This document shows positions 25,670 through 32,775 of a stretch of 64,000 nucleotides of DNA, in pieces. The position numbers and the translations under genes were made by a program. This stretch comes from Pseudocitrobacter vendiensis (GTDB lineage: Bacteria > Pseudomonadota > Gammaproteobacteria > Enterobacterales > Enterobacteriaceae). The stretch is taken from contig NZ_CALSBS010000021.1 in assembly GCF_943590815.1 (NCBI RefSeq), forward strand, positions 26,998 through 90,997, written 5' to 3'. Numbering within the stretch: position 1 is the stretch's first letter; the number at the start of each line of letters is the position of its first letter. The notes under the pieces are model-generated. The model had not been told where the DNA came from. It saw only the letters and a program-made list of their open reading frames with translations, and made no database searches.

Positions 25670-25849
25670 TTATTTTTTCACACAGATAGCCTGGGTGTTT
25701 GTGGATCGAGCAGTTTCAAAATTCTTGAGAAATTCAGCTTTTGCAGCTTCGCACGTTTCAAACGACGAAAACTCCTGAGAGCGAATACTTGCAAAATCGT
25801 TATCAGCCCATGCTGACGCATACAATGAGAAAATAAGAATGAAGGTCAT
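25670..25849 (-). CDS. Small exported protein, 59 aa
   Basis: Reading from the ATG at 25847-25849 gives MTFILIFSLYASAWADNDFA, a short signal peptide with a likely cleavage after ASAWA. A charged part with two cysteines follows (FETCEAAKAEF ... QAICVKK), which could form one disulfide in the periplasm. It sits between the small terminase gene and the DUF1983-like gene and overlaps neither. Small exported prophage proteins with an FxxxETCxAA pattern (DUF1482-type) are common; the match is loose. Confidence 0.55.
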   Translation of the reverse strand: MTFILIFSLYASAWADNDFASIRSQEFSSFETCEAAKAEFLKNFETARSTNTQAICVKK

Positions 25850-25851
25850 TT

Positions 25852-26607
25852 TCAGATACCGTATTGGTTGCCAATCTGACGCCAGATAAGCCCGCCAGGA
25901 CGCAACTGTCGAGCTATCTCGTCCTTGATCGTTTTTGCGATTACGTCTGCATTGAACTCTACAGAGGATGGCTTAACTTCATGCTCTATGCTGATAGCTG
26001 AACGACATAGGCTCATTAATTCATCCACCAGCTCATCAGTGTATTCAGTAGCTTCACCCTTGAGATATTTGGAAACGACCGCTTGAACCTTTTCGCGCTC
26101 AGTTGAATGTTTTTCAACGCTTAAAGGCATACCAGCAACATACTTCTCGCCATTACGCTTCACGCCCACCTTCATGCTGTAGTCCGCAGATGCTATGGAC
26201 TTATCAATAAAAGCATCCTTGATAAATACCTGTCCGTCATTCATGGCAAATGGAGATAAATCAGCGAGCCCCTTACTGATGTAACCGCCGGAGAAATGTA
26301 CTGGCAGACTGTCCCACGACGTCGGGATTCCACACTCATCAACGCGCAGAGCAATCAATTTGTAGCCATCTGGCATAATGATTTTTTGGCTCCGATTTAA
26401 GGGCGATTCGCTATACCCCTCATACGTTAACCACCCAACAGTAAACCCCTCAAAGGTTCCGCCAGAACGCCAATCAGGCTGAACCGCATAAAGGTACACA
26501 CGGCATTTGTCGCCATGCTTAATCTGGTTACCGGAGATGTCAGTAGTGATGGTTCCTAAAGAAGGAAGCGTTACTGTTACCTCACAAATTTGATAGGTAT
26601 TGGACAT
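25852..26607 (-). CDS. Terminase-proximal protein with J-like (DUF1983) and H-like C-terminal segments
   Basis: 251 aa from MSNTYQICEVTVTLPSLGTI (ATG 26605-26607, RBS AGGAAA). N-terminal half beta-rich (GDKCRVYLYAVQPDWRSGGT). Residues ~150-180 contain IDKSIASADYSMKVGVKRNG and EKYVAGMPLSVE, similar to the DUF1983 part of J in this phage (YSIKVGLASNGQYYAAGMG). The end, IARQLRPGGLIWRQIGN, repeats the tape measure ending IAKQLSPGGLIW. It is therefore a composite of tail tip and tape measure motifs placed next to terminase, far from the tail genes. The function is unknown; a virion or tail-tip role is inferred. Confidence 0.6.
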   Translation of the reverse strand: MSNTYQICEVTVTLPSLGTITTDISGNQIKHGDKCRVYLYAVQPDWRSGGTFEGFTVGWLTYEGYSESPLNRSQKIIMPDGYKLIALRVDECGIPTSWDSLPVHFSGGYISKGLADLSPFAMNDGQVFIKDAFIDKSIASADYSMKVGVKRNGEKYVAGMPLSVEKHSTEREKVQAVVSKYLKGEATEYTDELVDELMSLCRSAISIEHEVKPSSVEFNADVIAKTIKDEIARQLRPGGLIWRQIGNQYGI

Positions 26608-26716
26608 TGTATTTCCTTTTAGACGTGAGCCTGTCGCACGGCAAAGCCGCCGAAAGTTAACGGTTTGTCCAGGCTCACAACTGAAAGACTTTCTACGATG
26701 TGCGCGTGCGATGCGC

Positions 26717-26744
26717 ATAAAAAAGCCCCGCGATTGCGAGGCTA
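26717..26744 (-). terminator. Terminator-like hairpin before the DUF1983-like gene
   Basis: Minus-strand stem AGCCTCGC / GCGGGGCT followed by six T and ATGCGC. Lies ~110 bp upstream of the gene at 25852-26607. Confidence 0.55.
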
Positions 26745-26761
26745 TGTCTAGCATGAACTCT

Positions 26762-26914
26762 TTACGTTATTGCGTAACCTGTTACAAAAACCACTATTGC
26801 GGAGAATATAACCATCCACATAGTTTTTTTATAACCATTCCCGTAAGTAATCATCGCCAGCCCTAATAACAGTATGCACAAGACTGGCCATGTATCTGTA
26901 TAAAAATCAATCAT
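26762..26914 (-). CDS. Small membrane protein, 50 aa
   Basis: ATG at 26912-26914 opens MIDFYTDTWPVLCILLLGLA, one hydrophobic helix. A short basic loop with YGNGYKK and a second hydrophobic helix (MVIFSAIVVFVTGYAIT) follow, ending at 26762. Two membrane helices in 50 residues resemble small holin/antiholin or inner-membrane phage proteins. The RBS is weak. It lies between the lysis genes and terminase. AT content is higher than in the flanking structural genes. Confidence 0.45.
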   Translation of the reverse strand: MIDFYTDTWPVLCILLLGLAMITYGNGYKKTMWMVIFSAIVVFVTGYAIT

Positions 26915-26930
26915 GATATTTCATTTTAAA

Positions 26931-27118
26931 TTGTGTAATAGTCAATAATTTTATATCAAGCGTAAAACTCTTTCCTATCGATGCATTACGTATGGCTAAC
27001 TACCATAACAATGCTATGGTGTCCAAAGCCAAAAAGTCTCCTCCAGGATGGAAGGATTTTTTGACAATAACAACGTAAGCATAGACGTTCTCGCCCCACC
27101 CTCTGTGGGGCTTTTTTT
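26931..27118 (+). ncRNA. Candidate small RNA on the opposite strand to the late operon
   Basis: A possible promoter (TTGTGT, 17 bp, TATCAA at 26954-26959) is followed ~135 nt later by a strong + strand terminator at 27093-27118 (CCCCAC / GTGGGG stem, then seven T). The transcript would be about 150 nt and antisense in direction to the late genes. It contains a 28-codon frame (ATG at 26992) without RBS, so RNA is the more likely product. Prophage-encoded sRNAs are known in enterobacteria; no family is recognised. Confidence 0.35.
27093..27118 (+). terminator. Intrinsic terminator (+ strand)
   Basis: GCCCCAC, loop CCTCT, GTGGGGC, then seven T. It is the only clear + strand terminator in the late region. 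Confidence 0.7.
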
Positions 27119-27432
27119 GTACTCAATCACTCACTTATCCCATACGGGGTATTAGTCTTCCCTTATCCTCTTGCGGGGGTAACCATTTTCAAGCCCACCA
27201 GCAGATGAGCTTTGTAATGGCTGCCACTAACCGTAGTGGCCACGCTCATGCCCTTGAGGTGCTGGCGCATCATTGCCGCTGATAACCGGTGCGTGTCTGG
27301 CGTTCACGCTGCTTTACCGGAGCTTATTTTGATCTATGACCCTTACCCATCACTGCACAGGCTCGCCATTACGCGACTCGGGGCAGCATCATAACTGCTA
27401 CATTGCCTTTCGACTGCGGTCTAACCGCTTTG
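27119..27432. other. Non-coding stretch between the candidate sRNA and the spanin genes
   Basis: About 310 bp without a convincing gene on either strand; only frames under 35 codons lacking an RBS are seen (for example a 25-codon + strand frame at 27207). It is downstream of the o-spanin stop and may be an untranslated leader for the terminase operon. Nothing further is recognised. Confidence 0.5.
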
Positions 27433-27660
27433 CTACTTCAAATCGGCTTTCTCCTTCTGGCAGTTCGCCTGCCACGCTTTGTTATGCGCCAGGATGTCGC
27501 GCTTCGTCTGCTTATCCAGCACGTCGATATCGTTGTTGGTCAGATAGATAATCCGTGTCCACAAACAGCCCGTATCAACCACGACCGGGGCGGGTGAAGT
27601 TTTCGCGCAGCTCGCGATCAACATCGTCATTAGGCATGTGATTAACAGTCTGCTGAACAT
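27433..27660 (-). CDS. o-spanin, Rz1-like outer-membrane lipoprotein
   Basis: 75 aa: MFSRLLITCLMTMLIASCAK is a lipoprotein signal with lipobox LIASC, then the Pro-containing SPAPVVV segment and a soluble tail ending CQKEKADLK. It overlaps the end of the i-spanin gene in a different frame by 86 bp, the embedded/overlapping arrangement typical of Rz/Rz1 pairs. With the i-spanin it would bridge the periplasm and fuse the inner and outer membranes in the last step of lysis. Two extra cysteines after the lipobox are seen. Confidence 0.78.
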   Translation of the reverse strand: MFSRLLITCLMTMLIASCAKTSPAPVVVDTGCLWTRIIYLTNNDIDVLDKQTKRDILAHNKAWQANCQKEKADLK

Positions 27661-27853
27661 TACTGGCCTCTTTAGTGACTTCAGCTTTACGTTCTGCTAC
27701 CGCAACGGTTGCCGCTGCGTTCTCTTCGGTGCGCTGCTGGTCTGCCTTCGCTTCGGCTTTGCTGGTTCCGCGAATATGCCCAATACCAAAGCCACCAACT
27801 GCGGCAGCCAGCACCGCGCAAACCGCGCCAATGATTAATTCGATTACGCCCAT
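27575..27853 (-). CDS. i-spanin, Rz-like inner-membrane protein
   Basis: 92 aa from MGVIELIIGAVCAVLAAAVG (ATG at 27851-27853; the longer frame to 27916 lies inside the endolysin gene). One N-terminal transmembrane helix ending GGFGIGHIRG is followed by a charged periplasmic helix (KAEAKADQQRTEENAAATVA, AERKAEVTKEASNVQ). This is the build of short Rz-type spanins. It lies directly after the endolysin and overlaps the o-spanin. Confidence 0.78.
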   Translation of the reverse strand: MGVIELIIGAVCAVLAAAVGGFGIGHIRGTSKAEAKADQQRTEENAAATVAVAERKAEVTKEASNVQQTVNHMPNDDVDRELRENFTRPGRG

Positions 27854-27860
27854 AAACGTC

Positions 27861-28490
27861 TCACACCAGCACAGATTTAGCCTGATTAAACAGCGCACGG
27901 CGCTTATCCAGCCCATTCCGCCCGCCGTTGATGATCAACGTGACGCGTTCAACGTCACCGGAATAAAGCAAGCAGCCGCGGGAGACGTAAAACCATGCGG
28001 CGGAACGCGCAGCGTATTCATCCTGTTCCAGCAGCTCAGGATGTGTAACAAGATCCAGCTTCAATGCCTGTCCGCAACTTCGGTAATTACTCAGGCCGGT
28101 AACCTGCTTCAGCCCGCGACCGCGATATTTCCAGCCATCGCCTGCTACCTGATTGCCGAGGTTCTTTTTGCCCCACTCACCGCCGTAGACGAGATTTGCG
28201 ATAGCCTGCTGGTTTGCCGGGTGCGTCGCCGTTCTGCCGAGGGCTGCAGCCTGCTGCGCAGTGATACGATGCATACCAAAGAAGGGAACAAGGTTTTCAG
28301 CGGCATAGTTGAGGTTTTCCACCACCCGGGTGAATCCGGTACTTTCGTGCCCCATCTGAGCGATGAACATCGCCTGATCCAGAGGCGCGTTAATGCCGAA
28401 TTTTTTCATCTCCGCATCAATATGCGGAAACCAGCGCGCAGCCAGTCCGGCGCTAATACCAGCCGCCTGTTGAAATTGTGATTGTTTCAA
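27861..28490 (-). CDS. Endolysin, glycoside hydrolase family 19-type
   Basis: 209 aa from a TTG at 28488-28490 (reads MKQSQFQQAAGISAGLAARW), chosen because TTGA overlaps the stop of the holin-like gene and GGAGAG lies 9 bp upstream; the next ATGs lie further into the upstream gene. It contains FIAQMGHESTGFTRVVENLN (Glu of HES probably catalytic), YRGRGLKQVTGLSNY and a C-terminal LIINGGRNGLDKRRALF, hallmarks of GH19 chitinase-like phage lysozymes that cut peptidoglycan. No signal-arrest-release helix is apparent, so release should depend on the holin. Confidence 0.9.
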   Translation of the reverse strand: MKQSQFQQAAGISAGLAARWFPHIDAEMKKFGINAPLDQAMFIAQMGHESTGFTRVVENLNYAAENLVPFFGMHRITAQQAAALGRTATHPANQQAIANLVYGGEWGKKNLGNQVAGDGWKYRGRGLKQVTGLSNYRSCGQALKLDLVTHPELLEQDEYAARSAAWFYVSRGCLLYSGDVERVTLIINGGRNGLDKRRALFNQAKSVLV

Positions 28491-28783
28491 GCTGTAGTCT
28501 CTCCAGCAATCCGAGAAATATTGCCGCGAGCTCGCCATATAGCGATGCACAGGACGACGTTGATAATCAGCTCTCCGTAATCTAATTGGGCATAGTCGCC
28601 ATGCCAGATACGAAAAGCTGTATATGCCGGAGCGAGTATTAGCCCGTAGGCCAGCAATTCCATTAAACGCCGGCGGCGCATACTACGTTTACGGAAAAAC
28701 ATCAGTCGCAGCGAAATCATGATGCAAGCGACCGCGTTAAGTTGAAGCAGGAACCAGGTCAGGTTCTGCAATAGCCACGTCAT
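28487..28783 (-). CDS. Holin-like membrane protein of the lysis cassette
   Basis: 98 aa from MTWLLQNLTWFLLQLNAVAC (ATG 28781-28783, RBS GGAGG 5-6 bp upstream; the longer frame to 28975 overlaps the upstream gene). Three hydrophobic segments are visible: ~3-30, 45-60 (LAYGLILAPAYTAFRIW) and ~72-88 (LIINVVLCIAIW), with a strongly basic loop FRKRSMRRRRL. This fits a class I holin family of prophages. Both ends overlap neighbours by 4 bp, giving a tight coupled lysis operon. Confidence 0.72.
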   Translation of the reverse strand: MTWLLQNLTWFLLQLNAVACIMISLRLMFFRKRSMRRRRLMELLAYGLILAPAYTAFRIWHGDYAQLDYGELIINVVLCIAIWRARGNISRIAGETTA

Positions 28784-29184
28784 TTTTCCTCCTTCAGTCC
28801 GGGCAAACTCCCCGTCTTTGACCGGGCGAGAACGCGCAGCAGAATGGTGACGGAAACCGTGGAGGCTGCCAGCGCGCCAATTGCAGGAGACACCTGAATA
28901 GTTACCGGCGGGCTGAGTTTGTTCAGGCCTGCATTGATAAGCGCAGCAATAATCTCGGATGCAGTACCAGCGCAATAAATTCCACCAATGAATGAAATCA
29001 GCGCAAACAGAAGTTGCTTCCAGATTCTGTGGTCCTCGGAACTGAGGATATAGAGTGCGGCTCCGGCAAGAGAACAGATCATTACCGCGGGCGTTGCCTC
29101 CGGAAATAAAGTAGCGAAAGTGACACCTGTAGTTCCCGCTGCGACGCCAGCAGTGATTGTTGCAGATATCGGTTCTGCGGACAT
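28780..29184 (-). CDS. Second holin/antiholin-like membrane protein
   Basis: 134 aa, MSAEPISATITAGVAAGTTG. Hydrophobic segments at ~10-45, 57-85 and 100-120 (IGALAASTVSVTILLRVLA), and a polar C-terminus RSKTGSLPGLKEEK. It resembles phage 'putative holin' proteins that pair with the shorter protein downstream. With two membrane proteins in front of the endolysin, one is probably the holin and the other its antagonist; which is which cannot be told from sequence. First gene of the lysis cassette after the methyltransferase. Confidence 0.68.
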   Translation of the reverse strand: MSAEPISATITAGVAAGTTGVTFATLFPEATPAVMICSLAGAALYILSSEDHRIWKQLLFALISFIGGIYCAGTASEIIAALINAGLNKLSPPVTIQVSPAIGALAASTVSVTILLRVLARSKTGSLPGLKEEK

Positions 29185-29354
29185 TTAGCCCCCTCTTATC
29201 GATGTAACTCCTCTCAAAGATGAGGGGAAGAAATGCCGCTTCTGCGGCTGTGAGTTTCAGGCTCTCGGTGTGAATTTAACGATGAAGCTCATCGGTGAGG
29301 GTTACCGGAGCCTGAATTTGAAAGACACCACAGCAGCTAAACGCCAGGTGTCCG

Positions 29355-30407
29355 TTATGTTCTGTTGAGCTGCTGAATTTCATTGACCGTCTGTGTAAAT
29401 CGCTCTGTTTCAAGCTCAACGCCGATCGCGCGACGCCCTAGCTCTATAGCGGCTTTCACCGACGAACCTGAGCCCATAAAGAAATCAGCAACAATATCGC
29501 CCGGCCTGCTGCTGGCGCTGATAATTTGCTTCAGCATGTCGGCTGGCTTTTCGCATGGATGTTTGCCCGGGTAAAACTGCACCGGCTTGTGAGTCCATAC
29601 GTCGGTATACGGAACGGCGGCAGAAACAGAGAAGCAGCGGCGAAGCGTTTTATATTCTTCCAGCAATTCCGAATATTTACGATTCAATGACTGGTAGGTG
29701 GCGACCAACTGATGATGAGGATGCTCTAATTTTTGCTGCTGATGCTTTTGAATAGCAATCCGCGTGAACAACGCCTGCAGCTTTTGGTAATCAACTTCGT
29801 TCGGCAACTGCCACTGGCTAGCCCCGAACCAATGAGACGCCATGTTTTTCTTTCCGGTGGCCTGGGCTATTTCTTTCGAACTAACGCCCAGTGATTCACG
29901 TGCATTGCGGAAATAGTCGATTAGCGGCGTCATGATGTGCTGCTTTAGTTCGGTGCTTTTTGTTTCGTAGGCGTCCTCTTTTCCGGTATATGGCCCCAGA
30001 TAATGTTCACCAAACAGTATCCGTTCCGTTGCCGGGAAATATGCGCGCAGGCTTTCTTTGTTGCATCCATTCCAACGGCCCGAAGGTTTTGCCCAGATGA
30101 TGTGGTTCAGGACATTGAAGCGCCCCCTCATCATGATCTCAATATCGGAGGCAAGCCGGTGTCCACAAAAAAGGTAAATGCTGCCAGCGGGTTTAAGGAC
30201 TCGGGCATACTCAACCAGGCAGCTATCGAGCCAGCGCAAGTAGTCCTCGTCCCCTTTCCACTGGTTATCCCATCCGTTTGGCTTCACTTTGAAGTACGGC
30301 GGATCGGTCACTATCAGGTCAATGGAGTTATCCGGGAGGGTGGCGATGTAATGCAGGCTATCAGCGTTGATTAAATCAACACTGTTTATTTTTACAGTGT
30401 TTTTCAT
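29355..30407 (-). CDS. DNA adenine methyltransferase (beta-class type) with inserted HTH-like segment
   Basis: 350 aa. Motif IV DPPY at 35-38 precedes motif I FFMGSGS at ~309-315, the beta-class order; VELE follows motif I. DPPY suggests N6-adenine or N4-cytosine methylation. The region between (~110-280) is long and includes SLGVSSKEIAQATGKKN and WQLPNEVDYQKLQALF, an HTH-like segment possibly serving as target recogniser. A stand-alone phage methyltransferase between Q and the lysis genes, without a cognate endonuclease, usually protects phage DNA from host restriction or modifies regulation. Confidence 0.85.
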   Translation of the reverse strand: MKNTVKINSVDLINADSLHYIATLPDNSIDLIVTDPPYFKVKPNGWDNQWKGDEDYLRWLDSCLVEYARVLKPAGSIYLFCGHRLASDIEIMMRGRFNVLNHIIWAKPSGRWNGCNKESLRAYFPATERILFGEHYLGPYTGKEDAYETKSTELKQHIMTPLIDYFRNARESLGVSSKEIAQATGKKNMASHWFGASQWQLPNEVDYQKLQALFTRIAIQKHQQQKLEHPHHQLVATYQSLNRKYSELLEEYKTLRRCFSVSAAVPYTDVWTHKPVQFYPGKHPCEKPADMLKQIISASSRPGDIVADFFMGSGSSVKAAIELGRRAIGVELETERFTQTVNEIQQLNRT

Positions 30408-30544
30408 AGATCAGTAAGCGTAACTCTGATAGGCTCACTTTGCTTTAGCGCTAAAGCGGTGGGCCTTTGGTTAGCTTGTGACCTGAAAGCATGAGCAATG
30501 GCTGGCCGGGTGCTACAACACCCACCAGCCGCCCATTTTCACAG

Positions 30545-30572
30545 CAAAAAGCCCCCATCACTGGAGGCGCTT
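30545..30572 (-). terminator. Weak terminator-like hairpin after the 63-aa gene
   Basis: Minus-strand GCCTCC / GGGGGC stem with a small loop followed by TTTTTG; overlaps the stop of the 63-aa gene. Confidence 0.45.
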
Positions 30573-30749
30573 ATAACATCCGAACTGGTAATCTGATAAC
30601 CCCGCCAACACCAACTGCGTGAGAATGAGCTGGCAACGTTCGCGGCTTAGATGGGTATTTTGTGCAATTTCCCCGGCAGTGGCGGGTTTGTCACTCAGTT
30701 CTTTAAAAACAGCCTTTGCCGTTTCTGTCATATCTTGCTGTTTTAGCAT
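30558..30749 (-). CDS. Small winged-helix protein, 63 aa
   Basis: MLKQQDMTETAKAVFKELSD, then PATAGEIAQNTHLSRERCQL and LTQLVLAGLSDYQFGCYKRL: a complete small winged-helix fold with recognition helix around residues 34-47. RBS AAGG is 9 bp upstream. It is the first gene after the late promoter and tR'-like terminator, so it would be expressed late or at low level from readthrough. A small transcription regulator is likely; target unknown. Confidence 0.6.
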   Translation of the reverse strand: MLKQQDMTETAKAVFKELSDKPATAGEIAQNTHLSRERCQLILTQLVLAGLSDYQFGCYKRLQ

Positions 30750-30828
30750 GTCTTTTTACCTTATTAAGTTGCGTGACATACAGATAACTCTGGTTGCCAG
30801 AGCCAGCAAGCTCTAGATACGACAGACA

Positions 30829-30856
30829 TAAAAAAACCTCGCATTTCTGCGAGGCT
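30829..30856 (-). terminator. tR'-like terminator downstream of the late promoter
   Basis: Minus-strand stem CCTCGCA / TGCGAGG with a 4-nt loop and a seven-T run, ~50-70 nt after the predicted start of the pR'-like promoter. The lambda-type stop that Q must override. Confidence 0.7.
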
Positions 30857-30903
30857 CAAGCGTTTGATTGATGAAAGGATGTAAATCTCCCATCATTGGA
30901 GTG

Positions 30904-30932
30904 AATTTAGTCCATTTTCGCCAAACAGTCAA
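30904..30932 (-). promoter_or_regulatory. pR'-like late promoter
   Basis: Minus strand TTGACT (30932-30927), 17 bp, TAAATT (30909-30904). It lies in the 220-bp gap after Q and directs transcription into the terminator at 30829-30856 and onward to the late genes, reproducing the Q-dependent pR'-tR' arrangement of lambda. Confidence 0.68.
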
Positions 30933-30969
30933 CATTGTTATTCATCACAGCGCCATCTCCTTCTAAAAT

Positions 30970-31785
30970 TCACGAACTGGTAACTCTACGAAGTGCGGCA
31001 TTAGCTCTTTCCTCTTGCTGATGGCATTCAGTTATCAGAAGCTCGTACAACGGCTTGAAAGAACGCCGCCATGTCGTCTCAGCAATATCGATAACATCAC
31101 CACACAACGCCTTACGCACGTTCTCTGCCGGGAGCCTGGCATAACCACGGCCTGAACATTTACCGCACTCCTTCATGACTGGCACGCCCTGGCGATCCGT
31201 TTCTTTCTTATCGAGAACTTTTCCCTTCCCGTGGCACCGGCACGCATTGCTGATAACACCCTTTCCGTTACAGGCAGAGCATAGAATCTTCGCAGTCTCG
31301 CGAACCGACTTCCATTCTTCCCAATACGACGGGCAGACGCCTTTCGTAATCTTCGCCCATGCCGGTGGCTTGCCGTCGGGATACTGAACCTTATTTGTGA
31401 AGACATCTGCTTCGGTGAAGCCGCTACCAGCGCAGCAATCGCATTGCCGGACACTTGCCGCACTGCGCGTATAATCCTGATACGCAAAAGCGCACATAAT
31501 TTCAAGAACGCGCCGGCGAACTGTTTCATCGAGTTCAGTAACTGATTTAAAACGTCGGGAGATTTCAACGGCTGAATCATAAAGCGCCTCCAGCGCCCGG
31601 TCCGGGCTGCTAATGCCAATTTTTGCCAGGTAGAGATCGAAGCCAAATCCACACTGGGCGTTTACCAGCCCCAGCGCGGCCATCACATCTGTTCCGGTCA
31701 GGTTATCGGTTGCCGTCGCCCGCGATGAGTCACTGAACATCGGAGACTTGGGAGCAAAGTATTTTGCTATTGATTCAAGGTTCAT
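30970..31785 (-). CDS. Q: Late antitermination protein Q (zinc-finger type)
   Basis: 271 aa, [20 protein letters not shown]. The centre carries four DnaJ-type cysteine repeats (CDCCAGSG, CSACNGKG, CRCHGKGK, CGKCSGRG), as in phage 82/21-family Q proteins. The N-terminal half has ALGLVNAQCGFGFDLYLAKI and the C-terminal part is helical (ETTWRRSFKPLYELLITECH). Q joins RNA polymerase paused near pR' and lets it read through terminators; this operon contains at least seven further terminator-like hairpins. ATG overlaps the stop of ylcG (ATGA). Confidence 0.9.
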   Translation of the reverse strand: MNLESIAKYFAPKSPMFSDSSRATATDNLTGTDVMAALGLVNAQCGFGFDLYLAKIGISSPDRALEALYDSAVEISRRFKSVTELDETVRRRVLEIMCAFAYQDYTRSAASVRQCDCCAGSGFTEADVFTNKVQYPDGKPPAWAKITKGVCPSYWEEWKSVRETAKILCSACNGKGVISNACRCHGKGKVLDKKETDRQGVPVMKECGKCSGRGYARLPAENVRKALCGDVIDIAETTWRRSFKPLYELLITECHQQEERANAALRRVTSS

Positions 31786-31922
31786 TGCGTTGCTCCTGCT
31801 TTCTGAATTAAACGAGCGGCGTTACGGATGATGCGATAATCAGTCAGAACAGAGCCGGGGAAGCGGTAGAGGCGCAGTCGCTGCCAGCGAGTTTTGAGTG
31901 CTGTAATTGTTTCCTTTTTCAC
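31782..31922 (-). CDS. ylcG: YlcG family protein, 46 aa
   Basis: GTG start at 31920-31922 overlaps the rusA stop (GTGA) and the TGA at 31782-31784 overlaps the Q start (ATGA), so it is sandwiched by two coupled junctions. The protein reads [20 protein letters not shown], then [20 protein letters not shown], the highly characteristic core of the small YlcG family found next to rusA and Q in lambdoid prophages such as DLP12. It is very basic. Function unknown. Confidence 0.8.
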   Translation of the reverse strand: MKKETITALKTRWQRLRLYRFPGSVLTDYRIIRNAARLIQKAGATQ

Positions 31923-32281
31923 GCGCCCTCCATTTCAGTGATTGTTAATTCAAGTTTTCCGCCTTTAACGACCGGCATTCTCTTCACGCTGTAGTAATCA
32001 ACCTGCTGGTCGTCGAGCCAGAAACCGGATTTCGTCAGCGCGTCGAAAACGGCTTTTTGCAGGTTATCCAGATCCCGGCGGCGGCGGTCCGGCATATGGC
32101 ATTCGATGCGGATTTTCACGGGTGTTGCCAGGCCGATATCCAGCATCGCGTCTTTGATAATTCTGGCGACGCTGTCAAGGAACGCCTGCCCTTCTGCGCT
32201 GATGTGCGTGCGCCCGCGGTTATGCCGGTAGTAGCGGTTGTTGCTCGGTGGCCACGGGAGAGTAATTCGATATTCGTTCAT
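31919..32281 (-). CDS. rusA: Holliday junction resolvase RusA
   Basis: 120 aa, [20 protein letters not shown]. It contains the PWPPSxNxYYRH opening and the catalytic acidic cluster [17 protein letters not shown], with a later [12 protein letters not shown]. RusA homodimers cut four-way junctions at CC sequences during phage recombination, complementing RecE/RecT in this phage. Overlaps its neighbours by 4 bp on both sides. Confidence 0.93.
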   Translation of the reverse strand: MNEYRITLPWPPSNNRYYRHNRGRTHISAEGQAFLDSVARIIKDAMLDIGLATPVKIRIECHMPDRRRRDLDNLQKAVFDALTKSGFWLDDQQVDYYSVKRMPVVKGGKLELTITEMEGA

Positions 32282-32568
32282 GATTTAATCAGCCCCGCTT
32301 TCAGCCAGATAACCTGCGTGCGGGCCATGCCTTCCAGCGCGCACTCCTTTGCATAATTCGCATCCACATGATGGGTGCGGCGGTCGATTTCATCGTGACA
32401 AGCAGAACACGCGATAGCAGCGATAAGGTCAGGCGGTTTGATGCCCGTGCCGCACAGACCAGACAGTCGAATATGCGCCAGCACCGATGTTTCAGGGTTG
32501 CCATTGCATACTCCGGGAATACGCACCTGGCATTCACGTCCACGCGCTTCTTTGCGTAAGTTAGCCAT
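32278..32568 (-). CDS. DUF1364 family protein (HNH-like, YbcO type)
   Basis: 96 aa from [20 protein letters not shown] (ATG 32566-32568, RBS GGGGGTGA). The conserved Cys, His and Asp residues [18 protein letters not shown] and [14 protein letters not shown] resemble the zinc-containing DUF1364/YbcO nuclease-like family in the nin region of lambdoid phages. It probably cuts or binds DNA during recombination. Coupled to rusA by overlap (ATGA). Confidence 0.82.
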   Translation of the reverse strand: MANLRKEARGRECQVRIPGVCNGNPETSVLAHIRLSGLCGTGIKPPDLIAAIACSACHDEIDRRTHHVDANYAKECALEGMARTQVIWLKAGLIKS

Positions 32569-32570
32569 GC

Positions 32571-32771
32571 TCACCCCCACACCCGGTTGCGCCAGCGCTT
32601 ATCTACGCGTGGAGGTTTCAGGGATGTTGGCAGGTAGGCGCTGATGGTCCACGTTGTAAAATCGGGATTCAGGCTGCGCTCTGTCTTTACACCGCGCGCC
32701 CGATATTTATCCACCAGCTCTTCGGCCTGCTCGGTGGTGCAATTGTCATGCTGGAACCAGCTATATTTCAT
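32571..32771 (-). CDS. Small nin-region protein, 66 aa
   Basis: MKYSWFQHDNCTTEQAEELV, then DKYRARGVKTERSLNPDFTT and WTISAYLP, ending RWRNRVWG. Short alpha/beta fold, basic C-terminus. The MKYSWFQHDNxTTEQA type is common between DUF1367 and DUF1364 genes of enterobacterial prophages. The ATG at 32769-32771 is chosen because upstream codons lie within the previous gene; its RBS is a weak GGGG at long spacing. Function unknown. Confidence 0.6.
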   Translation of the reverse strand: MKYSWFQHDNCTTEQAEELVDKYRARGVKTERSLNPDFTTWTISAYLPTSLKPPRVDKRWRNRVWG

Positions 32772-32775
32772 CTGA

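Noticed and set aside
26992..27078. 28-codon + strand frame within the candidate sRNA
   Set aside because: It has no RBS before the ATG and no recognisable features; noted only as an alternative reading of the transcript.
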